From NCBI RefSeq assembly GCF_001700435.1, contig NZ_LYPC01000027.1, positions 380 to 64,379 of the forward strand: DNA of 64,000 bases. The letters run 5' to 3'. This stretch comes from Paenibacillus pectinilyticus (GTDB lineage: Bacteria > Bacillota > Bacilli > Paenibacillales > NBRC-103111). Under the pieces are notes generated by a model that was given only the letters and a program-made list of their open reading frames with translations, ran no database searches and had not been told where the DNA came from. The position numbers were made by a program, and so were the translations under genes. Of this stretch, positions 20,108 to 32,214 are shown piece after piece; position 1 is the stretch's first letter; each line of letters opens with the position of its first letter.

Positions 20108-20938
20108 ATGGCAAATTCATCAACATTTACAATAGAGGGTCTGAAAGCGACCATCGAAGGAAAGGAAATTTTGAAAGGTCTTAGCCTAGAAATCAAAGGC
20201 GGCGAAATTCACGCAATCATGGGGCCGAATGGTACTGGTAAAAGTACATTGGCATCCGCATTGATGGGTCACCCGAAATATGAGGTTACAGAAGGCTCTG
20301 TTACTTTAGATGGTGAAGATGTTCTTGAGATGGCTGTTGACGAAAGAGCACGCGCTGGTCTGTTTCTAGCTATGCAGTACCCAAGTGAAATCACTGGCGT
20401 AACGAATGCTGACTTCTTGCGCAGTGCAATGAACGTTCGCCGCGGCGAAGGTAACGAAATTTCGTTGATCAAATTCATCCGTCAAATGGAAGCGAAGATG
20501 AAGCAACTGGAAATGAACCCTGAGTTCATGCACCGTTATTTGAACGAAGGCTTCTCCGGCGGTGAGAAAAAACGTAACGAAATTCTTCAAATGCTTTTGC
20601 TTGAGCCTAAATTCGTTATCTTGGATGAAATTGACTCCGGTCTAGATATCGATGCTTTGCGTATCGTAGCTGAAGGTGTTAATGCAATGCGCAGTGAAGA
20701 ACGTGGATTCTTGATCATCACGCATTACCAACGTTTGTTGAACTACGTTAAACCTGATTTTGTACATGTTATGATGCAAGGTCGCATCGTTAAATCCGGT
20801 GGTCCTGAGCTTGCTGAACGTCTGGAAGCAGAAGGATACGACTGGATCAAAGAAGAACTTGGCATCGTGGATGAAACCGTTGGTCAAGATGTTGAAGAAT
20901 TCAAAGTTCCAATGAACACACCAGGGCCGAAGTACTAG
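20108..20938 (+). CDS. sufC: Fe-S cluster assembly ATPase SufC
   Basis: A 276-aa ABC-type ATPase of the SufBCD scaffold complex that builds Fe-S clusters in the cytoplasm. Walker [10 protein letters not shown] at 39-47, SufC-type signature [10 protein letters not shown], Walker [18 protein letters not shown] and the H-loop THYQRLL are present. The start at 20108 is set by GGAGG 10 nt upstream; the frame extends to 20042 but that part lies in the operator region. First gene of sufCDSUB. Confidence 0.96.
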   Translation: MANSSTFTIEGLKATIEGKEILKGLSLEIKGGEIHAIMGPNGTGKSTLASALMGHPKYEVTEGSVTLDGEDVLEMAVDERARAGLFLAMQYPSEITGVTNADFLRSAMNVRRGEGNEISLIKFIRQMEAKMKQLEMNPEFMHRYLNEGFSGGEKKRNEILQMLLLEPKFVILDEIDSGLDIDALRIVAEGVNAMRSEERGFLIITHYQRLLNYVKPDFVHVMMQGRIVKSGGPELAERLEAEGYDWIKEELGIVDETVGQDVEEFKVPMNTPGPKY

Positions 20939-20989
20939 GAGATGAGACTTTGATCTCAGGGTCAAAGATCCTTATAAATGGAGGAAATC

Positions 20990-23929
<2,940 letters not shown>

Positions 23930-23984
23930 CGCATTTGCGATGGAATAAGTAAGTTAGTAAGAGAACGTTAAGGAGGAATCAACC

Positions 23985-25382
23985 ATGGCAAAACAAATGC
24001 CAGATTTAGAGGATTACAAATATGGTTTTAGAGATGAGCACAAATCCATTTTTCAATCCGGTAAAGGCTTAACTCGTGAAATCGTTGAAGAAATCTCCAG
24101 AATTAAAGGCGAACCAGAATGGATGTTGGAATTCCGTCTGAAATCACTTGAGCAGTTCTTCAAAATGCCGATGCCGCGTTGGGGCGGAAACATGGATGAC
24201 TTGGATTTCGACGATATCCAGTACTATGTACGTCCCTCCGAGAAACAAGGTAAGACGTGGGAAGAAGTTCCTACAGAAATTAAAGAAACTTTCGACAAGC
24301 TTGGTATTCCGGAAGCAGAGCAAAAGTTCCTAGCTGGTGTATCTGCACAGTATGAATCTGAGGTTGTTTACCACAGCATGCAAAAAGAGCTTGAAGATCA
24401 AGGTGTCATCTTTACGGATACAGACACAGCTCTTCGTGAATACCCAGAGTTGTTCAGACAATATTTCGGAACGATTATTCCTCCTTCCGATAACAAATTT
24501 GCTGCATTGAACAGCGCAGTTTGGTCTGGCGGATCTTTCATCTACGTACCGAAAGGCGTTAAATGTGAAGTGCCTTTGCAGGCTTACTTCCGTATTAACT
24601 CCGAGAACATGGGTCAATTCGAGCGTACATTGATTATTACGGACGAAGAAAGCTTTGTGCATTATGTTGAGGGCTGTACAGCTCCAATCTACAGCACGAA
24701 CTCCCTTCATAGCGCAGTAGTTGAAATCGTATGTTTGAAAAACTCCCGTGCTCGTTATACAACGATCCAAAACTGGGCACCTAACATCTACAACCTCGTT
24801 ACTAAACGTGCGGTTGCTGAAGAAGGCGCTACGATGGAGTGGGTTGATGGTAACATCGGTTCCAAGCTTACAATGAAGTATCCAGCTGTTGTTCTTAAAG
24901 GCCGCGGCGCTAAAGGGATGGTTCTTTCCATCGCGGTTGCCGGCAAAGGTCAACATCAAGATGCGGGCGCGAAAATGACGCATCTAGCTCCGGATACAAC
25001 ATCGACGATTGTTTCCAAATCGATCTCCAAACATGGTGGTAAAGTAACGTACCGTGGTTTGGCTTCCTTCGGGCGTAACTCCCAAGGCTCCAAAGCCAAC
25101 ATCAAATGCGATACTTTGATCTTGGATAACGAATCGACATCGGACACAATTCCTTACAATGAAATCTTGAACGATAACATTACGCTTGAGCATGAAGCGA
25201 CTGTATCCAAAGTATCAGAGGACCAATTGTTCTACCTCATGAGCCGCGGTCTTACAGAAGCTGAAGCTACGCAAATGATCGTAATGGGCTTCATTGAGCC
25301 ATTCACCAAAGAACTTCCAATGGAATATGCCGTGGAAATGAACCGTCTCATCAAGTTCGAGATGGAAGGATCCATCGGTTAA
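23985..25382 (+). CDS. sufB: Fe-S cluster assembly protein SufB
   Basis: A 465-aa core scaffold of the SufBCD complex. [73 protein letters not shown] and [24 protein letters not shown] are hallmarks, and the last includes the conserved cluster-site Cys. AAGGAGG precedes the ATG. Last gene of the operon, closed by a strong terminator. Length is typical. Confidence 0.97.
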   Translation: MAKQMPDLEDYKYGFRDEHKSIFQSGKGLTREIVEEISRIKGEPEWMLEFRLKSLEQFFKMPMPRWGGNMDDLDFDDIQYYVRPSEKQGKTWEEVPTEIKETFDKLGIPEAEQKFLAGVSAQYESEVVYHSMQKELEDQGVIFTDTDTALREYPELFRQYFGTIIPPSDNKFAALNSAVWSGGSFIYVPKGVKCEVPLQAYFRINSENMGQFERTLIITDEESFVHYVEGCTAPIYSTNSLHSAVVEIVCLKNSRARYTTIQNWAPNIYNLVTKRAVAEEGATMEWVDGNIGSKLTMKYPAVVLKGRGAKGMVLSIAVAGKGQHQDAGAKMTHLAPDTTSTIVSKSISKHGGKVTYRGLASFGRNSQGSKANIKCDTLILDNESTSDTIPYNEILNDNITLEHEATVSKVSEDQLFYLMSRGLTEAEATQMIVMGFIEPFTKELPMEYAVEMNRLIKFEMEGSIG

Positions 25383-25398
25383 TCCGTCCCAGATATCC

Positions 25399-25438
25399 AA
25401 AAAAGCGTGCCAGAGAGTCTCCTCTGGCACGCTTTTTT
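25399..25438 (+). terminator. intrinsic terminator of the suf operon
   Basis: AAAAAAGCGTGCCAGAG pairs with CTCTGGCACGCTTTTTT around a short loop. A on one side and T on the other allow use by the convergent gene too. Confidence 0.93.
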
Positions 25439-25459
25439 CATTTGTTCGCATGGCGAAAC

Positions 25460-25885
25460 TTAGCCATTCATTCGTTTAAGATTTTGGGTAGCCGATGTTT
25501 GAAGAGCTACATAAAGTCCTTGAATATTGAATTTTTTCTTAAATTCAAATTTATAAGAAGCTGTTGTAATGGTATTTGCTTTATAGTAAGGAGATTTAAT
25601 GTAGTGAATAGTTAGCTCACTGTCATCAAAGCCTGTCCCACCCGTTTCCATCGTTACTTCATAGATGGAGTCTAGATCGATGGTTGTAACCCTTGTTTTT
25701 TTGCCTGTTACCCCTTGATGATCAATTAAGATAATTCGCTCGTCCGTAATGATGAATGAATCCCTAATGAGTTTGAAACCTGTCGAGATGGTTTCATTTG
25801 GCATTAAATATGCCCCATACTGATTCGTCAGTTCCTCAACAGAAACCTCCGATAAATTGCCTAATAATCCACTAAAAATACCCAC
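25460..25885 (-). CDS. PH-domain-like protein (bPH_1 family)
   Basis: A protein of about 141 aa. The pattern YLMPNETISTGFKLIRDSFIITDERIILIDHQGVTGKKTRVTTIDLDSIYEV matches the bacterial PH domain family (PF08000), which covers nearly the whole protein. No TM segment or signal. GTG 25885 is chosen because AGGAGG is 10 nt upstream; GTG 25894 adds three residues but sits next to the ribosome binding site. Function unknown; convergent with the suf operon. Confidence 0.75.
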   Translation of the reverse strand: MGIFSGLLGNLSEVSVEELTNQYGAYLMPNETISTGFKLIRDSFIITDERIILIDHQGVTGKKTRVTTIDLDSIYEVTMETGGTGFDDSELTIHYIKSPYYKANTITTASYKFEFKKKFNIQGLYVALQTSATQNLKRMNG

Positions 25886-26087
25886 TTTTATCACTCCTCC
25901 TCATGCCACTATATGTATATATTCAACAATTAGAATGAATTCCCTTTTTGCTCGCTTTTGGATGCTCGGCTCCGCCTACAGACGGAGGAGTAAGCCATCT
26001 GTAGACGGTTATGCAATTGGAAAGAAAATGATATGCTTAGAAGTAACTGATTTGACGTTAATCGATGTGAAAATGGAGGCTTTCGTC

Positions 26088-26621
26088 ATGAGTAAATCCA
26101 ATTGGTTCAATGGCATGTGGGAAACGAAGGGCTGGAATCTACGAGAAATCGACTATCAATGGCCTTCAGCGAAATGGCCAATTATTAATATTAAGACTGG
26201 TGGACCGCAGAAGATGGGTCGCAGCGTAGCGGTGGGTGTGATCGCAGTTGGGGATGTTGCTATTGGGTTGATATCTGCAGGATCGATAAGTGTAGGTGTG
26301 GTTTCTTTCGGTGCTGTGGCTGTATCTTGGCTCGCTTCGTTTGGCGCGGTGGCGTTGACAACCTATTTGGCAGGTGGGGCAGTCGCGATCTCACATGGTC
26401 TCTCTGTCGGGGCGGTAGCAATTGGCAATGCATCAATCGGAGCGGTAGCCATAGGCAAATTTGCATTAGGGGCTGTTGGCATAGGCCAGTTCGCACTAGG
26501 AGCTGTAGGCATTGGTGAAACCGCTTATGGTGTTGTAGCGATCGGTGAACACGGACTGGGTCTGATCCCGATTACGGCCGATTTCGCAAATTGGGTGAAA
26601 GGTCTGTTTACAAGCAAATAG
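26088..26621 (+). CDS. glycine-pentad repeat protein, 177 aa
   Basis: The start at 26088 has GGAGG 8 nt upstream. Residues 1-45 are polar and Trp-rich (NWFNGMWETKGWNLREIDYQW). From residue 46 to 158 the chain is almost purely Gly, Ala, Val and Ile, with Gly every fifth residue at 50, 55, 60, 65, 70, 75 and again at 103-158, for example GAVAIGNASIGAVAIGKFAL. The spacing resembles pentapeptide-repeat beta-helices, but the A(D/N)Lxx consensus is absent; the hydrophobicity could also mean membrane helices. A short tail (ITADFANWVKGLFTSK) may be amphipathic. I recognise no family. Confidence 0.75.
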   Translation: MSKSNWFNGMWETKGWNLREIDYQWPSAKWPIINIKTGGPQKMGRSVAVGVIAVGDVAIGLISAGSISVGVVSFGAVAVSWLASFGAVALTTYLAGGAVAISHGLSVGAVAIGNASIGAVAIGKFALGAVGIGQFALGAVGIGETAYGVVAIGEHGLGLIPITADFANWVKGLFTSK

Positions 26622-26747
26622 TACAATACATAAGGTTTCTTCCAACATGCTCCATACGGGGACTTACTGCCAAATATGCATATTTGTAGGCCGCTTGTCT
26701 CACTCTATAAAGGATAATAATGTGTTCCTTTAAGGAGAGAGAATGTC

Positions 26748-27857
26748 ATGTGGAAGAAGCTAAAGGTACCAGCTATAGGCAGTATGGTTGTCATGGTGGC
26801 GATTACGACAGCTTGTGGGAAGGATCAAGTAACTCCACGGAGTGTAACACCATCTGCGAGCTCAACTGGCCCAGCAGGCGCAGGTAATTCGGTTACCAAA
26901 AGCTTGTCACAAGCGGGTAAAGATATTATTGCCCTAGGGACTAATGATGCGGTTCTCCCGATGAAACAGATCGGCAATGTGAACTATGTGTCAGCGCAAG
27001 AACTGATTCGAACCTTGAAATTTCAGTCGGAGTGGGAAGATGCAGAAGGAAAACTGCTCATAGGCGATAATGATGCTAATTTCGAACTTATTATGAATTC
27101 GAATAAAGCGATGAAAGACGGCGCAGCAATCCAATTGAGTCAACCGATCGTGAAAGAGGGCAAGACCGCATATTTGCCAGTCTCGGACTTGGCTGATCTT
27201 TTTCAAGAGGATATGTCTTACGATGTGAGACAAGGTGAGGTGGTTATCCATGCTTCGCCAGTCGCCGTGATTGAACATGAAGATGATCCTGATCCTCGCG
27301 GGAATGCACCAGAGCTGAATTTCGGGGAGGATCCGTCCGATCCATTCAAAGGCAACGGATCAAGTGCAGGAACGGCTTTACTGCCTTTTAACGCAACAAT
27401 GGATTTGCCAGTGTGGTCCTCTTATGCAGAGCAGGAAGATCTACCAGTTATCAAAAACATTGATATCAACTCGCTGATTCGAAAAGGTGAGCAATATTTA
27501 GGTGTGAAATATAAATTTGGAACAGGGGCCTATCCGAATACGGGTCGTTTCGATTGCTCAACCTTTACGCAGTATATTTTCGGCAAATATGGCGTCAAGC
27601 TGCCGCGGGTAGCACGTCAACAAGGATATCTGGGTACATCGGTTTCACGTAAATCATTACGTAAAGGTGATCTCATGTTCTATTACGTGCCAGGCCGGTT
27701 CAAATCGAATAAGACAGTTGGACATGTCGGCATTTATATTGGGAATATGCAGATGCTTCACGCATCGCCAGAACCTAAGAATGGTGTACAGATATCAAGC
27801 ATCGATAAAGCCTATTGGAAGAAAACATTTCTGAAAGCCAAGCGAGTTGCGTATTAA
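26748..27857 (+). CDS. NlpC/P60 peptidoglycan endopeptidase lipoprotein
   Basis: A 369-aa exported protein. A hydrophobic N terminus ends in TTAC, a weak lipobox. Residues ~60-175 resemble the copper-amine-oxidase N-terminal-like domain used by Paenibacillaceae wall proteins (VSAQELIRTLKF, TAYLPVSDLADLF). The C-terminal NlpC/P60 domain has catalytic C270 (RFDCSTFTQYIF), H326 (GHVGIYIG) and H338 (LHASPEP), so it should cleave between D-Glu and the diamino acid of stem peptides. AAGGAG precedes the ATG; a terminator follows. Confidence 0.92.
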   Translation: MWKKLKVPAIGSMVVMVAITTACGKDQVTPRSVTPSASSTGPAGAGNSVTKSLSQAGKDIIALGTNDAVLPMKQIGNVNYVSAQELIRTLKFQSEWEDAEGKLLIGDNDANFELIMNSNKAMKDGAAIQLSQPIVKEGKTAYLPVSDLADLFQEDMSYDVRQGEVVIHASPVAVIEHEDDPDPRGNAPELNFGEDPSDPFKGNGSSAGTALLPFNATMDLPVWSSYAEQEDLPVIKNIDINSLIRKGEQYLGVKYKFGTGAYPNTGRFDCSTFTQYIFGKYGVKLPRVARQQGYLGTSVSRKSLRKGDLMFYYVPGRFKSNKTVGHVGIYIGNMQMLHASPEPKNGVQISSIDKAYWKKTFLKAKRVAY

Positions 27858-27872
27858 TGAGTGAAATGGTAG

Positions 27873-27903
27873 AAGTCTATCCTCGGGATAGGCTTTTATT
27901 TTT
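27873..27903 (+). terminator. intrinsic terminator after the NlpC/P60 gene
   Basis: AAGTCTATCC pairs with GGATAGGCTT (one G-U pair) across a 3-nt loop, followed by TTATTTTTA. Confidence 0.8.
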
Positions 27904-27977
27904 ATCGTTTTTGAAACAAATGAAGTCGTTGTGCGTTAGAATAGGAAGGATGTTTTTTGTGGAGGAGGCATGGCAGT

Positions 27978-28199
27978 ATGACAATCGTACTATATGAAAA
28001 AATGCTAGATGGACAGCTGCTCAAGATCGGTGTTCGCTCCTGGGATGATAAGCTGATTCAAGCTCTCAATGTAGCCAACTTTATTGTCGTTGCAGGGAAG
28101 GAATACGAAATGATTGAGGGTCGATTGAATTTAGATCTCGATATATTTGAATTGCTTCTTGTTGCAGCAGGCTCAGAAGGGGGAGGGAACAAGGCGTGA
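27978..28199 (+). CDS. conserved-looking small protein, 73 aa, first gene of the ligase operon
   Basis: MTIVLYEKMLDGQLLKIGVRS opens a 73-aa acidic cytoplasmic protein with no TM segment. ATG 27978 is preceded by GGAGGAGG with 9-nt spacing; an in-frame GTG at 27957 lies upstream of that site. The stop overlaps the GTG of the next gene by 4 nt. Family not recognised. Its place suggests a regulatory or accessory role for the ATP-grasp ligase downstream. Confidence 0.7.
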   Translation: MTIVLYEKMLDGQLLKIGVRSWDDKLIQALNVANFIVVAGKEYEMIEGRLNLDLDIFELLLVAAGSEGGGNKA

Positions 28200-28864
28200 A
28201 ACGACCCCTGAAAGTATTATCGGCTTCACTTACTTTGCTGCTCCTAGGTCAGATGGCCTTAGCTTCGGTTCACGCGGCGGAAACACCAAGCCCCAACACG
28301 GGGGGGGCTAAATTAGTGGAGTGGTCGAATGACGACGTGAAAGCTTACTACGATCCACAAGTGGATTGGAGTTTGCCGACACCTGTAGATAAGAGCACCG
28401 CAACAGCCTCACCGACACCAACGCCTACCGGAAGCAGCAATGCGCCAATTATCATCAATCAGGTTTCAGGCGGCGGATATGGCGGCGGTTTTGGATGGGA
28501 TGACTTGTTGTTGTATCATCTGATTTTTAACACCGTGAGCCCGTACTCGTCAAGCTACTGGGGAAGCAGTCATCGATCCTATTATTATCGTTCAAATACC
28601 CCTTATGTGAATAAAACGTATCAGCCCAGCTCGTTTACGAATCGTTCCACAACGAAGACACCCACAACATCAAGCGGGAGCGGGACATTCACCTCGAATA
28701 AATCATCATCCAGCAATAAATCAGGTACAACGGGATCGGTAAGCAGCTCAGGTACAAGCGGCAGTACGTCATCTGGCTCGAAATCCACGTCAACGTCAAC
28801 GGGCAGTATTGGTGGGAAATCAAGTGGTTTCAGTTCATCCTCCAGTTCAAGTTCTGGGGGTTAA
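28196..28864 (+). CDS. secreted Ser/Thr/Gly-rich protein ending in Gly-Gly
   Basis: A 222-aa exported protein with a Sec signal peptide (about 1-28, ending SVHAA). A short central segment rich in Gly and aromatics (GGGYGGGFGWDDLLLYHLIF, then YSSSYWGSSHRSYYYRS) is followed by ~90 residues of Ser/Thr/Gly/Lys that end in a Ser run and SGG. It lies directly before a glutathionylspermidine-synthase-like ligase, as DUF1190 proteins (YgiB/YjfM) do in enterobacteria. As I recall, YgiB also has a low-complexity tail ending GG. That suggests a ligase substrate or partner. GTG start, 4-nt overlap with the upstream gene. Confidence 0.75.
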   Translation: MKRPLKVLSASLTLLLLGQMALASVHAAETPSPNTGGAKLVEWSNDDVKAYYDPQVDWSLPTPVDKSTATASPTPTPTGSSNAPIIINQVSGGGYGGGFGWDDLLLYHLIFNTVSPYSSSYWGSSHRSYYYRSNTPYVNKTYQPSSFTNRSTTKTPTTSSGSGTFTSNKSSSSNKSGTTGSVSSSGTSGSTSSGSKSTSTSTGSIGGKSSGFSSSSSSSSGG

Positions 28865-28868
28865 TCGC

Positions 28869-30065
28869 ATGGTTTTTGAGGTGAGAGGAACGCCAAATCC
28901 CGATAGAGAACGCAGAGTACACCAATTAAGTGAACTTGGCTTTACTTGGGCAAATGTGGAGGAGGAAGCTTACTGGATTGACCAGTTGGTCGTGATGGAT
29001 CATGAGGTCTATCAAGAGCTGATTCATGCGGCTGCGGGATTGTGGCAAGTGTTCGATAAAGCGGCTCGATACGTTAGTGGTAAAAGGGAACTCTATGCCG
29101 ACTTGTCCATACCCCAGGTGTTATGGGATGGTTTAGATCGACTTGAACTGAATGAAGAAGGATTTATAAGCCGATATGCTAGATTTGATTTTACGGTCGG
29201 TCTTGACGGCACGATTAAGCTGCTTGAGTTGAACGCAGATACACCCACAGGGTATGTAGAGGCTGCAATTGCTACACCATGGTTGTGCGAGCAATACGAG
29301 CTGAACTCTCCTAATGTGAAGATGAAGGACCTCATCCAAGCGGCTTGGGCGATTGAGGCTCCTGATTACGCGGCTTGTATTGGCTATGGGCAGCATGTGG
29401 AGGATTCAGGTACAATAGATGCTTTGGTCGCGCATAGTCAGCGAGAGATGACCTGTGTGGACTGTTTGGATTTGTGGATAGATGAAGGTGTTGTCAAAAT
29501 AGGTGCTGATCAGAAGATCGAGCGAATGTTTGCTCTATATCCAAAGGAATGGATGGGCGTGGACGACGGAGGAGAAGCCTTGTCTTATGCGATAGAGGAA
29601 CAGTTCATTCACCTGTTTAATCCCTTAGCTGCTGTTATTTTGCAATCCAAAGGATTACAGGCATTTATCTGGGACTTACACAAGAACCGATCTACCTTGT
29701 TCACAGAAGAGGAGCATCAATGGATTGGCAGGTATATGCTGCCTACCTTCATGGAACCGCTTCTGGCAGGCAATTATGTGTCCAAGTCGATGTTCGGCCG
29801 CGAAGGCGGATCCGTAGAGCTATACAACGAACAAGGAGAGTTGGCTTACAAAGATGAGGAGGGCTTTGATACGAGTGTGTTTTTTAAGCGCGTCTATCAG
29901 CAGCGAGCAGACCTGCCTAAGCTTTCCTTTGCGCATGGAGACGGGCATTTATTGACGGGACTATTTGTACTGAATGGTACACCATGCGGGCTTCTTGGCA
30001 GAGCTGGCGGTATGATAACGGGGAATGCAAGTCAATTTGTGGCGATTGGAGTGAAAGCACCTTGA
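28869..30065 (+). CDS. glutathionylspermidine synthase-like ATP-grasp ligase (YjfC/YgiC-like)
   Basis: A 398-aa protein matching the C-terminal synthetase domain of glutathionylspermidine synthase (PF03738). Diagnostic parts: LGFTWANVEEEAYW, FDFTVGLDGTIKLLELNADTPTGYVEAA (ATP/metal site), FNPLAAVILQSKGLQAFIWDLHKN, MLPTFMEPLL, YVSKSMFGREGGSVELY and PCGLLGRAGGMITGNASQFVAIGV. No amidase domain is present. Such stand-alone enzymes form amide bonds between a carboxylate and an amine; the real substrate is unknown. ATG 28869 follows GGGGG weakly. Ends in a 4-nt overlap with the next gene. Confidence 0.88.
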   Translation: MVFEVRGTPNPDRERRVHQLSELGFTWANVEEEAYWIDQLVVMDHEVYQELIHAAAGLWQVFDKAARYVSGKRELYADLSIPQVLWDGLDRLELNEEGFISRYARFDFTVGLDGTIKLLELNADTPTGYVEAAIATPWLCEQYELNSPNVKMKDLIQAAWAIEAPDYAACIGYGQHVEDSGTIDALVAHSQREMTCVDCLDLWIDEGVVKIGADQKIERMFALYPKEWMGVDDGGEALSYAIEEQFIHLFNPLAAVILQSKGLQAFIWDLHKNRSTLFTEEEHQWIGRYMLPTFMEPLLAGNYVSKSMFGREGGSVELYNEQGELAYKDEEGFDTSVFFKRVYQQRADLPKLSFAHGDGHLLTGLFVLNGTPCGLLGRAGGMITGNASQFVAIGVKAP

Positions 30066-30712
30066 GAAAAGGGCGATTTATACTTTTGGCTGTTGGGATG
30101 ATCGGCGTCATCCTCATCGTATGGTTGATCAGCATGGCCTTTAATAAGAAGCCAGCTGTGCTGAGCAGTTCAGCATCGGGGAACTCAGCGACGGTTTCAA
30201 CTAATTTAACAGGTGAAGTGCCGTGGGATTATCAGGTTCAGCAAGTGAAGGTCGGAGACTTAATCGATGGCGATATGGTGCTATTGCCGGGCAATGAACG
30301 GATTTCCAATGATCAGAACTTTGCTACGGGTGATACCATTTGGGTGCTGGACTATATGCAGGCTACGATGAAAGCAGATAGCCAAGGGAAAAACGATGTC
30401 ACTTTATCGCAATGGAAACCGATCAAGTCGTACAAAACCAAAGAAGATGCAGATAAAGATATTGCGGAATTAAAGGCAGAAATTAAGACAGATGTGAAAC
30501 TGATTGGTGTGTATAAAACAGAGCTAGATGGTAGTTTCCGATATTTTGCCGTTGCGGAATTACCAACAGGTCAGAAGGTGAAGCAGCCGATTTCGGAGGA
30601 GCGCTACACGAATTTTAAAAGTAAGAAAGAAGTCGAGGTTGTGCTGGAAGAAGTGCATGATTATACGGATTATGATCAATCCATGGCTAAATTTCGGGGG
30701 TGGGCAGAGTGA
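30062..30712 (+). CDS. membrane-anchored extracytoplasmic protein of the ligase operon
   Basis: The TTG at 30062 overlaps the ligase stop (TTGA) and is preceded by GGAG. The 216-aa product has one N-terminal TM segment (FILLAVGMIGVILIVWLISMAF), a Ser-rich linker, then a soluble domain of about 165 residues. That domain contains VKVGDLIDGDMVLLPGNERI and a charged helical stretch (KTKEDADKDIAELKAEIKTD). The domain should face outside the cell. I do not recognise the family. It overlaps the DUF350 gene by 4 nt. Confidence 0.75.
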   Translation: MRKGRFILLAVGMIGVILIVWLISMAFNKKPAVLSSSASGNSATVSTNLTGEVPWDYQVQQVKVGDLIDGDMVLLPGNERISNDQNFATGDTIWVLDYMQATMKADSQGKNDVTLSQWKPIKSYKTKEDADKDIAELKAEIKTDVKLIGVYKTELDGSFRYFAVAELPTGQKVKQPISEERYTNFKSKKEVEVVLEEVHDYTDYDQSMAKFRGWAE

Positions 30713-31098
30713 TCGTTGTAGATCTTATTATTAGTTTGTTTGTTATCGTTCTGCTGCAATTTGCGGGGATGTATATCTTTAGTCTCATGACACCCTATCG
30801 GGATATGGAAGAAATCAACAATGGAAATGTAGCTGTCGGTATTACAATGGGGGGCAAATTCGTAGCAACAGCGATCATTCTGGCGATCGCCGCCTATACG
30901 AATTCTTCCATCTGGCACATGAGTCTTTGGTTTGCAGTTGGATATGCATGCTTAATAGCCTCATACTGGGTTTTTGATTGGGTAACCCCAGGCATGAAGC
31001 TATCAGATCAGCTAAAAGAAGGTAATGTGGCAGTAGGGATATTACTCTCTGCTGTATATATCGGTATTGCGATTTCCATAAGCAGTCTTATTATTTAA
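30709..31098 (+). CDS. DUF350 membrane protein (YjfL-like)
   Basis: A 129-aa, four-TM protein. The twofold repeat NNGNVAVGITMGGKFVATAIIL and KEGNVAVGILLSAVYIGIAIS is the DUF350 signature. GTG 30709 overlaps the stop of the upstream gene (GTGA). In Escherichia coli yjfL (DUF350) is in the same operon as yjfC (GspS-like) and yjfM, so this gene supports assigning the whole locus to that group. Transport or channel role is only a guess. Confidence 0.85.
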   Translation: MIVVDLIISLFVIVLLQFAGMYIFSLMTPYRDMEEINNGNVAVGITMGGKFVATAIILAIAAYTNSSIWHMSLWFAVGYACLIASYWVFDWVTPGMKLSDQLKEGNVAVGILLSAVYIGIAISISSLII

Positions 31099-31118
31099 GT
31101 TGCGCTGAATTGCGTCCA

Positions 31119-32168
31119 CTAGATGGCGATTTTTGTGATTTCGACATGAGCTAATTGCGAAAGGTCGATAAACTGATTATTGATGTTAATGAGCGGTCGG
31201 AAGAAGTCGGTAGGGTTCGTCATGATAATCGTACCCTCGCGTCCATCGCTCAAAGACACCTTTTTCCCAATGAAATTAGGAATCATATTCCGGATGAACA
31301 CTTGCGTGATTTTGGGATCTAGTTCACCGAAACTCATCCGATGCAACTCTTTGAGAACATAGAGAAGATCACGTCTTTGTTGATAGACTCTGCTTGAGAT
31401 CATGGCGCTGTAGATATCTGCAACCGCAATGATACGAGAGTAGGAATGAATGTCCGTCCCTGTTTTCCGAAGCGGATAGCCTGATCCGTCCATCCGCTCG
31501 TGATGTTGGAGGGCGACCAGTGCGAGCGTGTCATCCTTGAGCGATTTGCGAATGATATCGTAGCCATGAATCGTATGCTTCTGAATTTCCTCGAACTCAT
31601 CCCTCGTTAGCTTGCCCGGTTTATTTAGAATATCAGGATGAATTCTACACTTCCCGACATCATGTAAGTAGCCGGCTTTACCAATGACTAAAGCTTCTTT
31701 TTCGGATTTGTTCATCCATTTGGCAATAAAATAGGATAACATACCTACTTGCACACTGTGCTGAAGGGTATAGTCATCTTGGCTGTTCAAGGATAAAAGC
31801 AGGGAAACCAGATCTTTCTCTTCTTGAATGCTCTCGATCATTGGATTGAAAGCGGATTCTACAGATTCGTTACGAAGGGAACCTCCGTCTTGTAACGTTT
31901 CAAATATCTCTTTGATTCCAGCTATTGCATTGTTAAATGAGGTCACTTGTAAGACATTCGCTTGTTGTGATGGCGTTTCTTCAACGACATTCTCAATCTC
32001 ACTGCTTCTTGGAGCTATATCAACATAATCCACACTGTGGCGATTGAGCATCGAAATGTCCCCAGCATCGAGAACCGTGCCTGCTGAGAGAAGATTTAAC
32101 CCTACTGAATTGTAGGAATCGGAATTCAATTTGTCGCCAACGATAAGCTGAAGCACATGTACTCGCAT
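31119..32168 (-). CDS. HD-GYP domain phosphodiesterase
   Basis: A 349-aa cytoplasmic protein with an N-terminal DUF3391-like segment and a C-terminal HD-GYP domain: LHDVGKCRIHPDILNKPGKLT (HD near residue 168), HTIHGYDIIR, ALQHHERMDGSGYPL (GYP) and IAVADIYSAMISSRVYQ. HD-GYP enzymes hydrolyse cyclic di-GMP or related dinucleotides. The start at 32168 (MRVHVLQLIVGDKL) has GGAGAGGAG upstream. It lies 46 nt after the MoeB-like gene in what looks like one transcript, and converges on the DUF350 gene with only 20 bp between. Confidence 0.9.
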   Translation of the reverse strand: MRVHVLQLIVGDKLNSDSYNSVGLNLLSAGTVLDAGDISMLNRHSVDYVDIAPRSSEIENVVEETPSQQANVLQVTSFNNAIAGIKEIFETLQDGGSLRNESVESAFNPMIESIQEEKDLVSLLLSLNSQDDYTLQHSVQVGMLSYFIAKWMNKSEKEALVIGKAGYLHDVGKCRIHPDILNKPGKLTRDEFEEIQKHTIHGYDIIRKSLKDDTLALVALQHHERMDGSGYPLRKTGTDIHSYSRIIAVADIYSAMISSRVYQQRRDLLYVLKELHRMSFGELDPKITQVFIRNMIPNFIGKKVSLSDGREGTIIMTNPTDFFRPLININNQFIDLSQLAHVEITKIAI

Positions 32169-32214
32169 AGAAGCTCCTCTCCAAGTCCTATTATCACGTA
32201 GGTATATTGTAATA

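Noticed and set aside
24330-24983. 217-aa minus-strand ORF
   Set aside because: Antisense to sufB, with no family resemblance and no ribosome binding site.
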